This document shows positions 45,808 through 54,289 of a stretch of 64,000 nucleotides of DNA, in pieces. Origin of the DNA: Colwellia piezophila ATCC BAA-637 (GTDB lineage Bacteria; Pseudomonadota; Gammaproteobacteria; Enterobacterales; Alteromonadaceae); NCBI RefSeq assembly GCF_000378625.1, contig NZ_KB905160.1:163552-227551 (forward strand), in the 5' to 3' direction. Numbering within the stretch: the first letter of the stretch is position 1; the number at the start of each line of letters is the position of its first letter. The notes below the pieces were generated by a model. That model was not told the origin of the DNA. It did not search any database and saw only the letters and a program-made list of their open reading frames with translations. The position numbers and the translations under genes are program-made.

Positions 45808-47433
45808 TTGTCCCTTGAACAAGTTAAGCAACAAAAAATAAATAACCATAATCGCAGTCAAACTAACCCAAATCCTGTTCAATTGGCTTCTTTAGCTCAG
45901 GGAAAAACTTTGATGGTGCAAGGGACTACCTCTGACGCTGGAAAAACGACCTTAGTGGCCGGGCTTTGTCGATTATTTGCCGATCTACAAATTAAGGTCG
46001 CCCCTTTCAAGCCACAAAATATGGCCCTAAACAGTGCCGTTACCCCTTGTGGTGGTGAAATTGGTCGAGCACAAGCATTACAAGCGAAAGCCGCACGTTT
46101 ACCTTTAGATGTTGATTTTAACCCTATCTTATTAAAGCCAAACAGTGATACTGGCGCGCAAGTGATTGTACATGGCAAGGCGCTAACTGATCGACAATCA
46201 TCGAATATGGAAGCGAGTGACTATCAAGATTATAAAAAAATAGCGATGCAAGCCGTGCTGACTTCTCACCAACGCTTAATAAAACAGTATGAATTAGTTA
46301 TTGTTGAGGGGGCAGGCAGCCCCGCTGAAATAAATTTACGCGAGGGTGATATTGCTAACATGGGCTTTGCTGAAGCCGTTGATTGCCCAGTATTAATTAT
46401 TGCGGATATTGATAAAGGTGGTGTTTTTGCGCAGTTAGTGGGTACCTTGATGTTATTGTCTCAATCAGAGCAAGACCGAGTGGTAGGTTTTGTTATTAAC
46501 CGGTTTCGGGGCGATATCAAGTTACTTGAGTCAGGGCTGACTTGGCTAGAGCAAAAAACCAATAAACCGGTGTTGGGCGTTTTACCCTATTTACATGGCT
46601 TAGATATTTCCTCAGAAGATGCCTTGGTGACAAAACAATCATCTAGTGACGCTACATTACCCGCAACTAAAGTACGCATAGTGGTATTAGTTTACCCGCA
46701 TATGAGTAATCACACTGACTTTGATGCCTTGCGTCACCACCCAGATATTGATTGTCAGTTTTTGTTTGCCAAAGGGGTAGAGGGCAACAATAAACCTGAA
46801 AAAATAGCGATACCTGCGTGTGACCTCATTATTTTACCGGGTAGCAAAAATGTCCGTAGTGATCTTGCTTTTTTAAGAGAACGTGGCTGGCATGATGATA
46901 TAGCCAAGCATCTTCGCTATCAAGGTAAGGTTATTGGGATTTGCGGTGGTTATCAAATGTTAGGTGAGTTCATTGAAGATCCTCAAGGACTTGAAGGTCA
47001 CCCAGGTATCAGTAATGGTCTAGGTTATTTTGCCATACGTACGGTATTAAAGCCGGAAAAAGTTTTGATTAATGTTGCGGGTGTTTTAAACATTGCTCAG
47101 CAAAGCGCCGAAATTAGTGGTTATGAAATTCATGCCGGTGAAAGTAGGTTTATTGATGAACATAGCCATATTCATAGCAAGTTACTTGATATTGCCAGTG
47201 AAACACATGGACTGTTATCAAGCGACGAACAAATAGCGGGCTGTTATCTGCATGGTTTATTTGATAAACCCGCAGCCCTACAACTCTTTATGCATTGGCT
47301 TGGTCATAAGGTGAGTGAAGCGCCGAGTGTTGAAGCACTGGAAGAGCAAGCCATTGTTCGAGTGAGTCAAGCCTGCCAAGCCCATTTGGATATGGTTAAA
47401 ATAAAAAGCATCATAACGCAATGGTACCAATAG
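45808..47433 (+). CDS. cobQ: Cobyric acid synthase
   Basis: A 541-residue CobQ/CbiP amidotransferase that amidates adenosylcobyrinic acid a,c-diamide. The ATP-binding start is [31 protein letters not shown] and [12 protein letters not shown] follow. The class I glutaminase domain has the nucleophile in [11 protein letters not shown] and a C-terminal HGLFDKP. It starts with TTG, supported by GAGGAG about 10 bases upstream; no better ATG exists. Located 2 bases after cobC. The enzyme belongs to corrin synthesis, while the others serve the nucleotide loop. Confidence 0.93.
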   Translation: MSLEQVKQQKINNHNRSQTNPNPVQLASLAQGKTLMVQGTTSDAGKTTLVAGLCRLFADLQIKVAPFKPQNMALNSAVTPCGGEIGRAQALQAKAARLPLDVDFNPILLKPNSDTGAQVIVHGKALTDRQSSNMEASDYQDYKKIAMQAVLTSHQRLIKQYELVIVEGAGSPAEINLREGDIANMGFAEAVDCPVLIIADIDKGGVFAQLVGTLMLLSQSEQDRVVGFVINRFRGDIKLLESGLTWLEQKTNKPVLGVLPYLHGLDISSEDALVTKQSSSDATLPATKVRIVVLVYPHMSNHTDFDALRHHPDIDCQFLFAKGVEGNNKPEKIAIPACDLIILPGSKNVRSDLAFLRERGWHDDIAKHLRYQGKVIGICGGYQMLGEFIEDPQGLEGHPGISNGLGYFAIRTVLKPEKVLINVAGVLNIAQQSAEISGYEIHAGESRFIDEHSHIHSKLLDIASETHGLLSSDEQIAGCYLHGLFDKPAALQLFMHWLGHKVSEAPSVEALEEQAIVRVSQACQAHLDMVKIKSIITQWYQ

Positions 47434-47499
47434 CCTTTAATCAATAGTGCTATTAGGTATTGTTTCGTGGCTAAATATTGCAGGAAATCGCTGATAAAG

Positions 47500-47533
47500 A
47501 AGGCTATTCACCTAAGTTGAACAGCCTTTTTTG
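47500..47533 (+). terminator. Terminator after the cob operon
   Basis: AAGGCT and TTCA pair with TGAA and AGCCTT (one A/C mismatch) and are followed by TTTTTTG. Confidence 0.78.
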
Positions 47534-47613
47534 TTACTGCCGTTATGAACGAAGCTTATCAATAAAGTAATATTAATAAGCGTTGTTCATAACGTTCGCT
47601 CATAAGTTAAGCG

Positions 47614-48795
47614 TTAAGCATCTTTGTCTAAGAAGGGGGCATAATTGGTATGTTTACCTAACACTGCTTGGCTGCCCTTAAGAGAAAAGTTATAACCACA
47701 CAAAGAGAATTTACCACGAAAAGCCAATGCTTGTATTAACTCTGAGCTGTCAAGGGGGGAAAAACTAGCAAAATAATCACTACCATTTTCAACCGAAACA
47801 GATAAGGGGCGCAGGGATGAACCTTTATTAAAGGTAATACGTTGACAGCTTTTATCGCCACGCGCCGTTACTTGTGACCAGAGTTCGCCATCAGGTACCT
47901 GATCCGCTTGCCAATGGATAATAATGCCCTGAAACTGTGATTGGTATAGATTAAAGTTATCAGGCATCTCTAATAAATGATCTTTATTGGTCTTGATATT
48001 GGTAACGCTATTCTCATCGTTGAGTTGCTGCTTAGTCGATTGTGCTTGCTCAACATCGCTAGGCTGCTGGTTCATAGAGCTAACGAGACTATTAACCAAC
48101 ACCGCTACAATAATGAGTACTACACTGGCAATAACACCAAGCTGTAATTTACGATTACCGAGGAACTTTAAGCGAATAAGTTCGCCAATATCAGTTTGTT
48201 TATTATCGCCATCAGGGTCGGCTTGATATTCTTCTTGGTATTGATTTTCGTATTCTGGCGTAAAGTTGTTCTCTGCCATTGCTTCATTAACATAAGGTTG
48301 TTCGCTAATGCTACCTGCTGCCATTGTCGGTTCAATACGTCTGCTGTGGCTGCTAGCCACGTTAGTTGTATGTCTGTAGATATTGAGGTCAACAGGACCG
48401 TAGTAACCCCATATATAGCTATTACGCGCTTTGTTATTTCTACTTGGATAGGTAAGTAATAAAGCGACACTTAATGCCGGTACAATTAATAAATAGTAAC
48501 TACTACTATTTTCAATCAGTAAACTTAATATACCGGTCAGTAAAAACAGCCCTGCAGGTACTAATTGCCAATTCTTATTGAGCTTGGCATCGTGTAAACG
48601 ACGTTTGGTACTGCAGGCTAGTGCCGCAGTGAAAAGCAATAATATGATAATATTTACGGTGAAATAATCAGAAAAAAGAGCAGAACAAAAAATAAAACCG
48701 ATAAGGGCAATCATTGAAGTTGCAAAGAATCGACTACGATCATCAAATCCTTTTATACAAAATACAGCTTGTAAAAATGGCACGAAAATCTCCAA
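47614..48795 (-). CDS. DUF805-type membrane protein with C-terminal periplasmic domain
   Basis: A 393-residue protein. Residues 1-115 have four hydrophobic helices of the DUF805 type, including STKRRLHDAKLNKNWQL after helix 2. A polar linker (about 120-205) leads to another membrane helix (LQLGVIASVVLIIVAVLV), then a 160-residue C-terminal part with two Cys. Function unknown; the extra domain is not usual for DUF805 proteins such as YhaH. Confidence 0.7.
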   Translation of the reverse strand: MEIFVPFLQAVFCIKGFDDRSRFFATSMIALIGFIFCSALFSDYFTVNIIILLLFTAALACSTKRRLHDAKLNKNWQLVPAGLFLLTGILSLLIENSSSYYLLIVPALSVALLLTYPSRNNKARNSYIWGYYGPVDLNIYRHTTNVASSHSRRIEPTMAAGSISEQPYVNEAMAENNFTPEYENQYQEEYQADPDGDNKQTDIGELIRLKFLGNRKLQLGVIASVVLIIVAVLVNSLVSSMNQQPSDVEQAQSTKQQLNDENSVTNIKTNKDHLLEMPDNFNLYQSQFQGIIIHWQADQVPDGELWSQVTARGDKSCQRITFNKGSSLRPLSVSVENGSDYFASFSPLDSSELIQALAFRGKFSLCGYNFSLKGSQAVLGKHTNYAPFLDKDA

Positions 48796-48909
48796 TAGAT
48801 AGAATAAGGGCTTTTAATGCCTTAAAGGCACCTCTACTTGAAGGCGATTAAGGCTGTTGACTGGTTATAATAATGGTTTTGTCGCTAAAGGTCAGTATTA
48901 ATTAACCAA

Positions 48910-49212
48910 CTAATTAACCCGGTAAGCAGGTAGCTTAATTTGTTCGAGCTTTAAACCATGCAGGGTGATACAACCTTGATTATTTGACTCACCATCACCG
49001 CTAAAATCAAAATCGAAAATACTGTAAATACAAAGCCCGTATTGTTTTGAAAATTTCACTCGGCTCGATCGCCTTGCTAGTGATATAAATTGTAAATCAC
49101 CTTGCTTGCAATAGCGTAATACATGACGTTTGGCGGCTTCAGATACCTGCCTTAAGTAAATGAAGTACCAGCAAAACAAACAAAAAAGTAATAAATAATA
49201 AATATTTTCCAT
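48910..49212 (-). CDS. DUF3301 small membrane protein
   Basis: A 100-residue protein with one N-terminal helix (IYYLLLFCLFCWYFIYL) and a DUF3301 body (RHVLRYCKQGDLQFISLARR, FDFSGDGESNNQGCITLHG). The function is unknown. The ATG at 49212 is preferred over an upstream Met overlapping the previous gene. Downstream partner of the DUF3549 gene. Confidence 0.78.
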   Translation of the reverse strand: MENIYYLLLFCLFCWYFIYLRQVSEAAKRHVLRYCKQGDLQFISLARRSSRVKFSKQYGLCIYSIFDFDFSGDGESNNQGCITLHGLKLEQIKLPAYRVN

Positions 49213-49225
49213 CAGCGAATTTCCC

Positions 49226-50290
49226 TTAACCCTGTCTAAATAATTGTCCAATGGCTTGTGCTAATGCCGGAGAACGTTCTGCTGAGCGAATAGATAAAAA
49301 GACGAAAGGCCGCAATGAAGGCAGAGCCACTAAATCTTTAAAAATATGGCTAAAAGTGGCTAAATCATTATGGTTGAGTAAGTGTTCAAAATAACAGCTA
49401 AGCACCTTCTCATCAGCCAAAGCTAGCCAGCATCGACCAGCTAAAGTAATTAGTAACTCATTGCTTAGCTGTTTTTTAGCTAAAATTTCTGCCACTGCTG
49501 CTTTGACGTGAATGTGTTGGCTATTTGCGGCTAGTGCTCGTAATAATTGTGTGCTCTTTGATACTTCTTTTGCTGACGTTAGCGAGTCTTCTAATGTGCT
49601 TGTTAATGAACTTAATAATGTATCAATGAGTGCAACAGGATATTGCTCATTCTCTAGGGCACTACAAACGGGCGAGAGTACTTCTTCAGGCAGGTGAGGC
49701 AAGGCCTTAAGTAGTAATTCACTATGATTATCTTCTTTTATTCTGGCAATAAAGTCAGTAATACCTTGTACGCCGACACCTTGCCAACTGTTCCAATCAG
49801 ATTCTTGGCTCAGGTATTTTTTAAAGGGTGTAAAATACTCACTTGGCTGTTGCTTTAAATCGACTTTTATTTTGCTGTTTAAACTCGCTAATTTGTACTG
49901 CGCGGGTGTGAACAGGTAAGGGTTGCTACTCAGTAACTCTTCTTGTTTTTTTGAGGTGTCTTGGGTTAAATCCGCACCTAAGGCTTCGACAATAATCGCG
50001 ATAAAGTGATTTCTCGCCCCTTGGTTTAACAAACCACGCTCATCAAGTGGTAGTTTCAGTAGCCATAAGTAAGGTTGTACTGATTGCTTTTGCCAAAAGG
50101 CGATAGCTATACAAGCGTGCCCTTGAATAGGGGTTGGATAAGGTATCTGGTTTAATTCAACTTTTTCAAATTGTTCTTTAGATAACTTACTGACTAATCG
50201 CCCAATATCATAAAGGCGATATTGAGATCCTGAAAGTTTAAGTAATTCTGATAGGGTGGCTATGTTCTTTGCGGGAGCTGTATCATTCAT
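49226..50290 (-). CDS. DUF3549 protein
   Basis: A 354-residue cytosolic protein. The start LSELLKLSGSQYRLYDIGRLVSKLS (read in two parts) and YPTPIQGHACIAIAFWQ, YLWLLKLPLDERGLLNQGARNHFI belong to DUF3549. The C-terminal half is a helical, HEAT-like run. Function unknown. It is paired with DUF3301, as in Shewanella and Vibrio genomes from memory. Confidence 0.8.
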   Translation of the reverse strand: MNDTAPAKNIATLSELLKLSGSQYRLYDIGRLVSKLSKEQFEKVELNQIPYPTPIQGHACIAIAFWQKQSVQPYLWLLKLPLDERGLLNQGARNHFIAIIVEALGADLTQDTSKKQEELLSSNPYLFTPAQYKLASLNSKIKVDLKQQPSEYFTPFKKYLSQESDWNSWQGVGVQGITDFIARIKEDNHSELLLKALPHLPEEVLSPVCSALENEQYPVALIDTLLSSLTSTLEDSLTSAKEVSKSTQLLRALAANSQHIHVKAAVAEILAKKQLSNELLITLAGRCWLALADEKVLSCYFEHLLNHNDLATFSHIFKDLVALPSLRPFVFLSIRSAERSPALAQAIGQLFRQG

Positions 50291-50412
50291 AAAATCAAAA
50301 GTATTGCTGCTTGTTTTAGGGCCTTATTATAAGGATAATGACGCCATTAACATAGTAAAAACATTAACCTTAACGAATAGACCCTAACCAATTGACCTTA
50401 AATTGCCGGTAG

Positions 50413-50748
50413 ATGATGAAAATAGATATTGAACGTACCATTACTTTGCTTGATGAGTTAACACGAATGTTACAGGCACTTAAACTTTGGCAAACACTGC
50501 CTCTTACTACTGATGAGCTAGCCAGTAGTGCCCCTTTTAGCTGCGACACCTTAGCCTTTGAGCAATGGTTACAATTTATATTTATCCCCAAAATAATGCA
50601 GATGATCAAGTTAGGGCAAACATTGCCAACTACAATGGCGTTATCGCCAATGGCGGAACAGGCCTTTGGGCATTTAACGGTTAATGTAGCGCCTTTGCTT
50701 GATGTTATCCAAAAATTAGATAAAACCATGACCGAGCAGGGTAAATAA
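50413..50748 (+). CDS. yqcC: YqcC-family (DUF446) protein
   Basis: A 111-residue helical protein. LTRMLQALKLWQTLPLTTDELASSAPF (seen as LKLWQ and SSAPF) and FEQWLQFIFIPKI are the DUF446 signature. Function unknown. It is 1 base before truC, the same pairing as in E. coli. Confidence 0.88.
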   Translation: MMKIDIERTITLLDELTRMLQALKLWQTLPLTTDELASSAPFSCDTLAFEQWLQFIFIPKIMQMIKLGQTLPTTMALSPMAEQAFGHLTVNVAPLLDVIQKLDKTMTEQGK

Positions 50749-50749
50749 A

Positions 50750-51664
50750 GTGACTGAAAATAATTCATCTGATGTAAACCTAAGTATTACTAAAAACCAC
50801 GGTGAAGCGTTAACAAAGCCAGTGCTGACAATCTTATATCAAGATGAGTATATGGTGGCGGTGGATAAACCTGCTGGCTTATTTGTTCATCGCAGTTATA
50901 TGGACAGAGACGAAATTTATTTTGCACTGCAACTGGTACGTGATCAAATAGGGCAGTATGTTTATCCCGTGCACCGTTTAGACAGACCGACCTCTGGGGT
51001 GTTACTTTTTGCCTTAACCAAAGATATAGCGACTAAGCTAAGCCAAGCTTTCGCCAATAAAGCTAGTCGAGCTGAGTTGGAGTTAAAGACTGAACTTAAC
51101 AAGGAAGCGAATACTGAAAATAAACCGCAAGAGCAAGTCGCCGAAAACAGGGCTATTAATACTGTTGAGAGCAGTAGTCTGGCCATGGTGAAAACTTATT
51201 ATGCCTTAGTGCGAGGTCACCTAGCCCAGCCCATTGGCTTTATAGATCATGCCTTAAAAGAAAAATTAGATAAGTTAGGCGATAAAAACGTCAGTCGTGA
51301 CAAGCCGGCGCAATCAGCGCAAAGTTATTATCAAGTCATGGAGCAAGCAAGTTTACCGATAAAAGTCGGTAAATTTGATAGTGTGCGTTATTCATTGGTT
51401 AAAGTGCAGCCTATAACGGGCAGACGTCATCAAATTCGTCGCCATTTGGCGCATTTACGCCATCCTATTTTAGGGGATATCAACTATGGCGATAACAAGC
51501 AAAATCCATTTTTTATTGAACACTTTGGTTTTAAGCGCTTAATGTTACACGCGCAATCATTAGAGTTTAATCATCCGGTTAGTGAGCAAAGGATGAAAAT
51601 ATCAGCACCGTTTGATCGGCACTGGCAGCAGGTTTTTATTGAATTGTCATGGCCAGTGATTTAA
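50750..51664 (+). CDS. truC: tRNA pseudouridine synthase C
   Basis: A 304-residue RluA-family enzyme that modifies U65 of tRNA-Ile and tRNA-Asp. It begins at GTG. The motif HRLDRPTSGVLLFAL has the catalytic Asp; DKPAGLFVHRS precedes and GRRHQIRRHLAHLRHPILGD follows. An acidic, repeat-like insertion of about 45 residues (KTELNKEANTENKPQEQ) lies after the catalytic core, so the protein is longer than E. coli TruC (260 residues). Confidence 0.92.
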   Translation: MTENNSSDVNLSITKNHGEALTKPVLTILYQDEYMVAVDKPAGLFVHRSYMDRDEIYFALQLVRDQIGQYVYPVHRLDRPTSGVLLFALTKDIATKLSQAFANKASRAELELKTELNKEANTENKPQEQVAENRAINTVESSSLAMVKTYYALVRGHLAQPIGFIDHALKEKLDKLGDKNVSRDKPAQSAQSYYQVMEQASLPIKVGKFDSVRYSLVKVQPITGRRHQIRRHLAHLRHPILGDINYGDNKQNPFFIEHFGFKRLMLHAQSLEFNHPVSEQRMKISAPFDRHWQQVFIELSWPVI

Positions 51665-51759
51665 ATTCCCTCAATAGATAAAGGCAATTAACTCGCTAAT
51701 ATTTATCAAGTGTGAGTGATTTTTTTATGCCTTGGTGATGTCTTTTATAAAATAGCACT

Positions 51760-52359
51760 TTAACTCTCAAGCTGACATAACTCGGGGAATAAGTAACTTT
51801 TACTTGGTGTGATTATTTCCGGTAAAGGAATATCCCAACTCTCTATGGGGATACATTCGACTAGCTGACAGTCATGGGCAAGCCCAATCGGGTAAAGCTT
51901 GGTTTGTTGCCAGTGAGCCAGGCTTCGGTCATAAAATCCGCCTCCCATTCCTAACCTCGCGCCGGTATTATCAAAAGCGACTAGCGGAGCGCAAATTATA
52001 TCAAGCTCAGCTAATGGGCAAACTTTGGTGACATCGAGTTTTGGCTCTAGAATGCCGAACATATTTTCTGCCATTGAGGTGTTTTTTTCATAGCGTAAAA
52101 ATAATAGGTGACCGAGACAAAAAGGGTGCAATACCGGCAGATAGACTTCTTTACCTTGTTGCCAACACCAATGAATAAAACTCATGGTATCAAGCTCTGA
52201 ATCATTGGCTAAATACAGGGCGATGCGTTGGGCATTTATTATTTTTTTATGGCTAATGAGGTGTTCTTTAAGTCGCATGCTGGCTTGTCGTTGCTCTTCA
52301 TTTGAAAGCTGTTGGCGTTGTTGGCGAACCGCTGTTCTAATTTGTACGCGCTTATTCAT
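51760..52359 (-). CDS. ygfA: 5-formyltetrahydrofolate cyclo-ligase
   Basis: A 199-residue enzyme converting 5-formyl-THF to 5,10-methenyl-THF with ATP. The basic start VRQQRQQLS, the Mg/ATP loop RLGMGGGFYDRSLAH and the final IPLPEIITPS are present. In many gammaproteobacteria ygfA follows zapA and 6S RNA; neither is upstream here. Confidence 0.92.
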   Translation of the reverse strand: MNKRVQIRTAVRQQRQQLSNEEQRQASMRLKEHLISHKKIINAQRIALYLANDSELDTMSFIHWCWQQGKEVYLPVLHPFCLGHLLFLRYEKNTSMAENMFGILEPKLDVTKVCPLAELDIICAPLVAFDNTGARLGMGGGFYDRSLAHWQQTKLYPIGLAHDCQLVECIPIESWDIPLPEIITPSKSYLFPELCQLES

Positions 52360-52387
52360 GAGGCTGGTTTCTTCGGATTTTATTTAT

Positions 52388-52420
52388 AAAAAAAGCTGGA
52401 TGATTACTCACCCAGCTTAA
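52388..52420 (-). terminator. Terminator after the peptide transporter gene
   Basis: On the minus strand AAGCTGG pairs with CCAGCTT around an 11-base loop and runs into seven T. It lies between the transporter stop and ygfA start. Confidence 0.8.
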
Positions 52421-52451
52421 TACTATTTTTGTAACTTGTAACTCTTACGAA

Positions 52452-53891
52452 TTATCTGTGTGTTTCAGAAATACCTTCGTGCGTACCGGTTACTGAAATT
52501 TCTTCTTCAATCTTAGCTTCTAAATCATGGCTACTCTCACCTTCAGCACCATGCATCCATTCAACTAATTTACCTGCTGAAAGGTAGATGATAACACCGG
52601 TAATTAAAGCACCAATACCAACACCCAGAAAGATATTTGCGGCATTATTGACCATCTCTTCACCTTCACCAACAAATGAGCCAATAAATGCAGCTAACCA
52701 GTTTGATAAGGCGGTAAAGAAGAACCAAATACCCATTAATAGAGAGGTAAATTTAAGTGGTGCTAATTTAGTTACCATAGACAAACCAATCGGTGATAAA
52801 CATAACTCACCTAAGGTATGGAAAAGGTAAGCGAATACTAAGAACAACATGCTTACTTTCACTGCAACATCGCCGCCTTGAACCATGGTAGCTCATAACA
52901 TCACGAAGAAACCTAGTGCTAAAAATAACATCGCCAGAGCAAATTTCTTCGGTGAAGTTGGCTCGTTTGAGCCCATTTTAACCCAAGTAGAGGCAACAAA
53001 AGGCGCTAACATAATAATGAACATGGCATTCAATGATTGAAATGATGAAGCTGCAATTTCAAAACCAAAGATAGTACGGTCGGTGAAGTCAGAAGCATAA
53101 ATGGTAAATAAACCACCAGCTTGTTCAAACCCCGCCCAGAAAATTACCGAGAACATGCTCATAATTAAAATAACTTTCATGCGGTCGATATCTTGAGGGG
53201 TTAACGGTGCATCTGCTTTTTGCTCACCTTTAGTGCGTTTAGCTGATGGCTCGACACCTATGTCACCTAAATATTTATTCGCTAGGGTAAGTTGCAACGT
53301 TAAACCAATTAACATACCACAACCGGCTAAGATAAAGCCGTAATGCCAGTTAACGGTTTCGCCAAGAACACCAACAGTAATAGGTGCTAAGAAAGCACCT
53401 AAGTTAATACCCATATAGAAAATAGTGAAAGCGCCGTCACGTCTGTGATCGCCTTCTTCATAAAGCTCACCGACTAAACTTGATACATTGGCTTTAAATA
53501 AACCATTACCAATAATGATAAGTGCTAAACCAAGATAAAATACCGTTTCTTCCATGCCGACAATCATCGACTTAGGAATACCTAAGGTAAAGTAGCCCAG
53601 GGAAAAAATAAGGCCACCCCAAATAATAGCTTTACGCTGGCCGATATAGTTATCGGCTAACCAACCACCGATAACTGGTGTTAAATAAACTGCCATGGTG
53701 AAAAAACCGTATAGCCTTAACGCTTCTTGGTTGGTCCAGCCAAAACCACCGTCTTGTGTTGAGGCAATAAGATACAATACCAATAAGGCACGCATACCGT
53801 AATAACCGAAACGCTCCCACATTTCAGTACCAAATAAAAGGAAGAGTCCTTTAGGGTGGCCAAACAGCGTACCCGCATTAGGTTGAGTCAT
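52452..53891 (-). pseudogene. POT-family peptide transporter interrupted by an in-frame TGA
   Basis: One frame from 53891 to 52452 codes for a 479-residue proton-dependent oligopeptide transporter. It begins with the PTR2 motif TEMWERFGYYGMRALLVLYL, has about 12-14 helices and GNGLFKANVSSLVGELY. Codon 333 is TGA (52893-52895), within a hydrophobic helix (FFVML then ATMVQGGD). The frame and homology continue to the normal end (GELCLSPIGLSMVTKLAP). There is no other damage. It may be a new null allele, a sequence error, or read-through; I see no SECIS-like hairpin. Confidence 0.85.
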
Positions 53892-54289
53892 ATAATTATC
53901 CTAGATTTTAATTTTTATAATCATTACGTTAGTTTTTACTGTAACATTTTATGTTGATTTTTTTCAGTAAAGGGGGAGTTATACCTGTGTGCACTAATAA
54001 AGGCAAGCTTTGTTATAAATCCGTGTTTACTGTGCTTTGGAAGCCGTAGAGAAAAGTTTCCTAGTGCAGAACACAATGGCTTTTGTTTTAGCCCTTTTGC
54101 TAGATGTCAATATATACTAGGCGAACGGGGATGTTAAGCTAACGTATTGTTTGCCTACCTATATACTGGTAAACTTCAACGTCACTAAATTTAATGACTA
54201 AGCTGAGGCTGTTAATCTTATTCAGGGATAGACGACAGTTCTTTGTTAAGTGTACTACCGCACAAGTTTTATAGGAATTCTTTGTTAAA
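53892..54289. other. Intergenic region before the polysaccharide genes
   Basis: About 400 bases between divergent genes. It must hold promoters for both. No ops/JUMPstart element, repeat copy or small gene was recognised. TTCTTTGTTAA occurs twice (near 54239 and 54280). Confidence 0.55.

Noticed and set aside
52360-52451. 6S RNA (ssrS) beside ygfA
   Set aside because: Only 92 bases separate ygfA from the transporter and they hold a terminator; no space or 6S-like stem.
52893-52895. Selenocysteine at the TGA
   Set aside because: No bacterial SECIS-like hairpin directly downstream, and POT transporters are not known selenoproteins.
53892-54289. ops/JUMPstart element before the polysaccharide genes
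   Set aside because: No GGCGGTAG-type sequence was seen; GCCGTAG at about 54045 is too poor a match.
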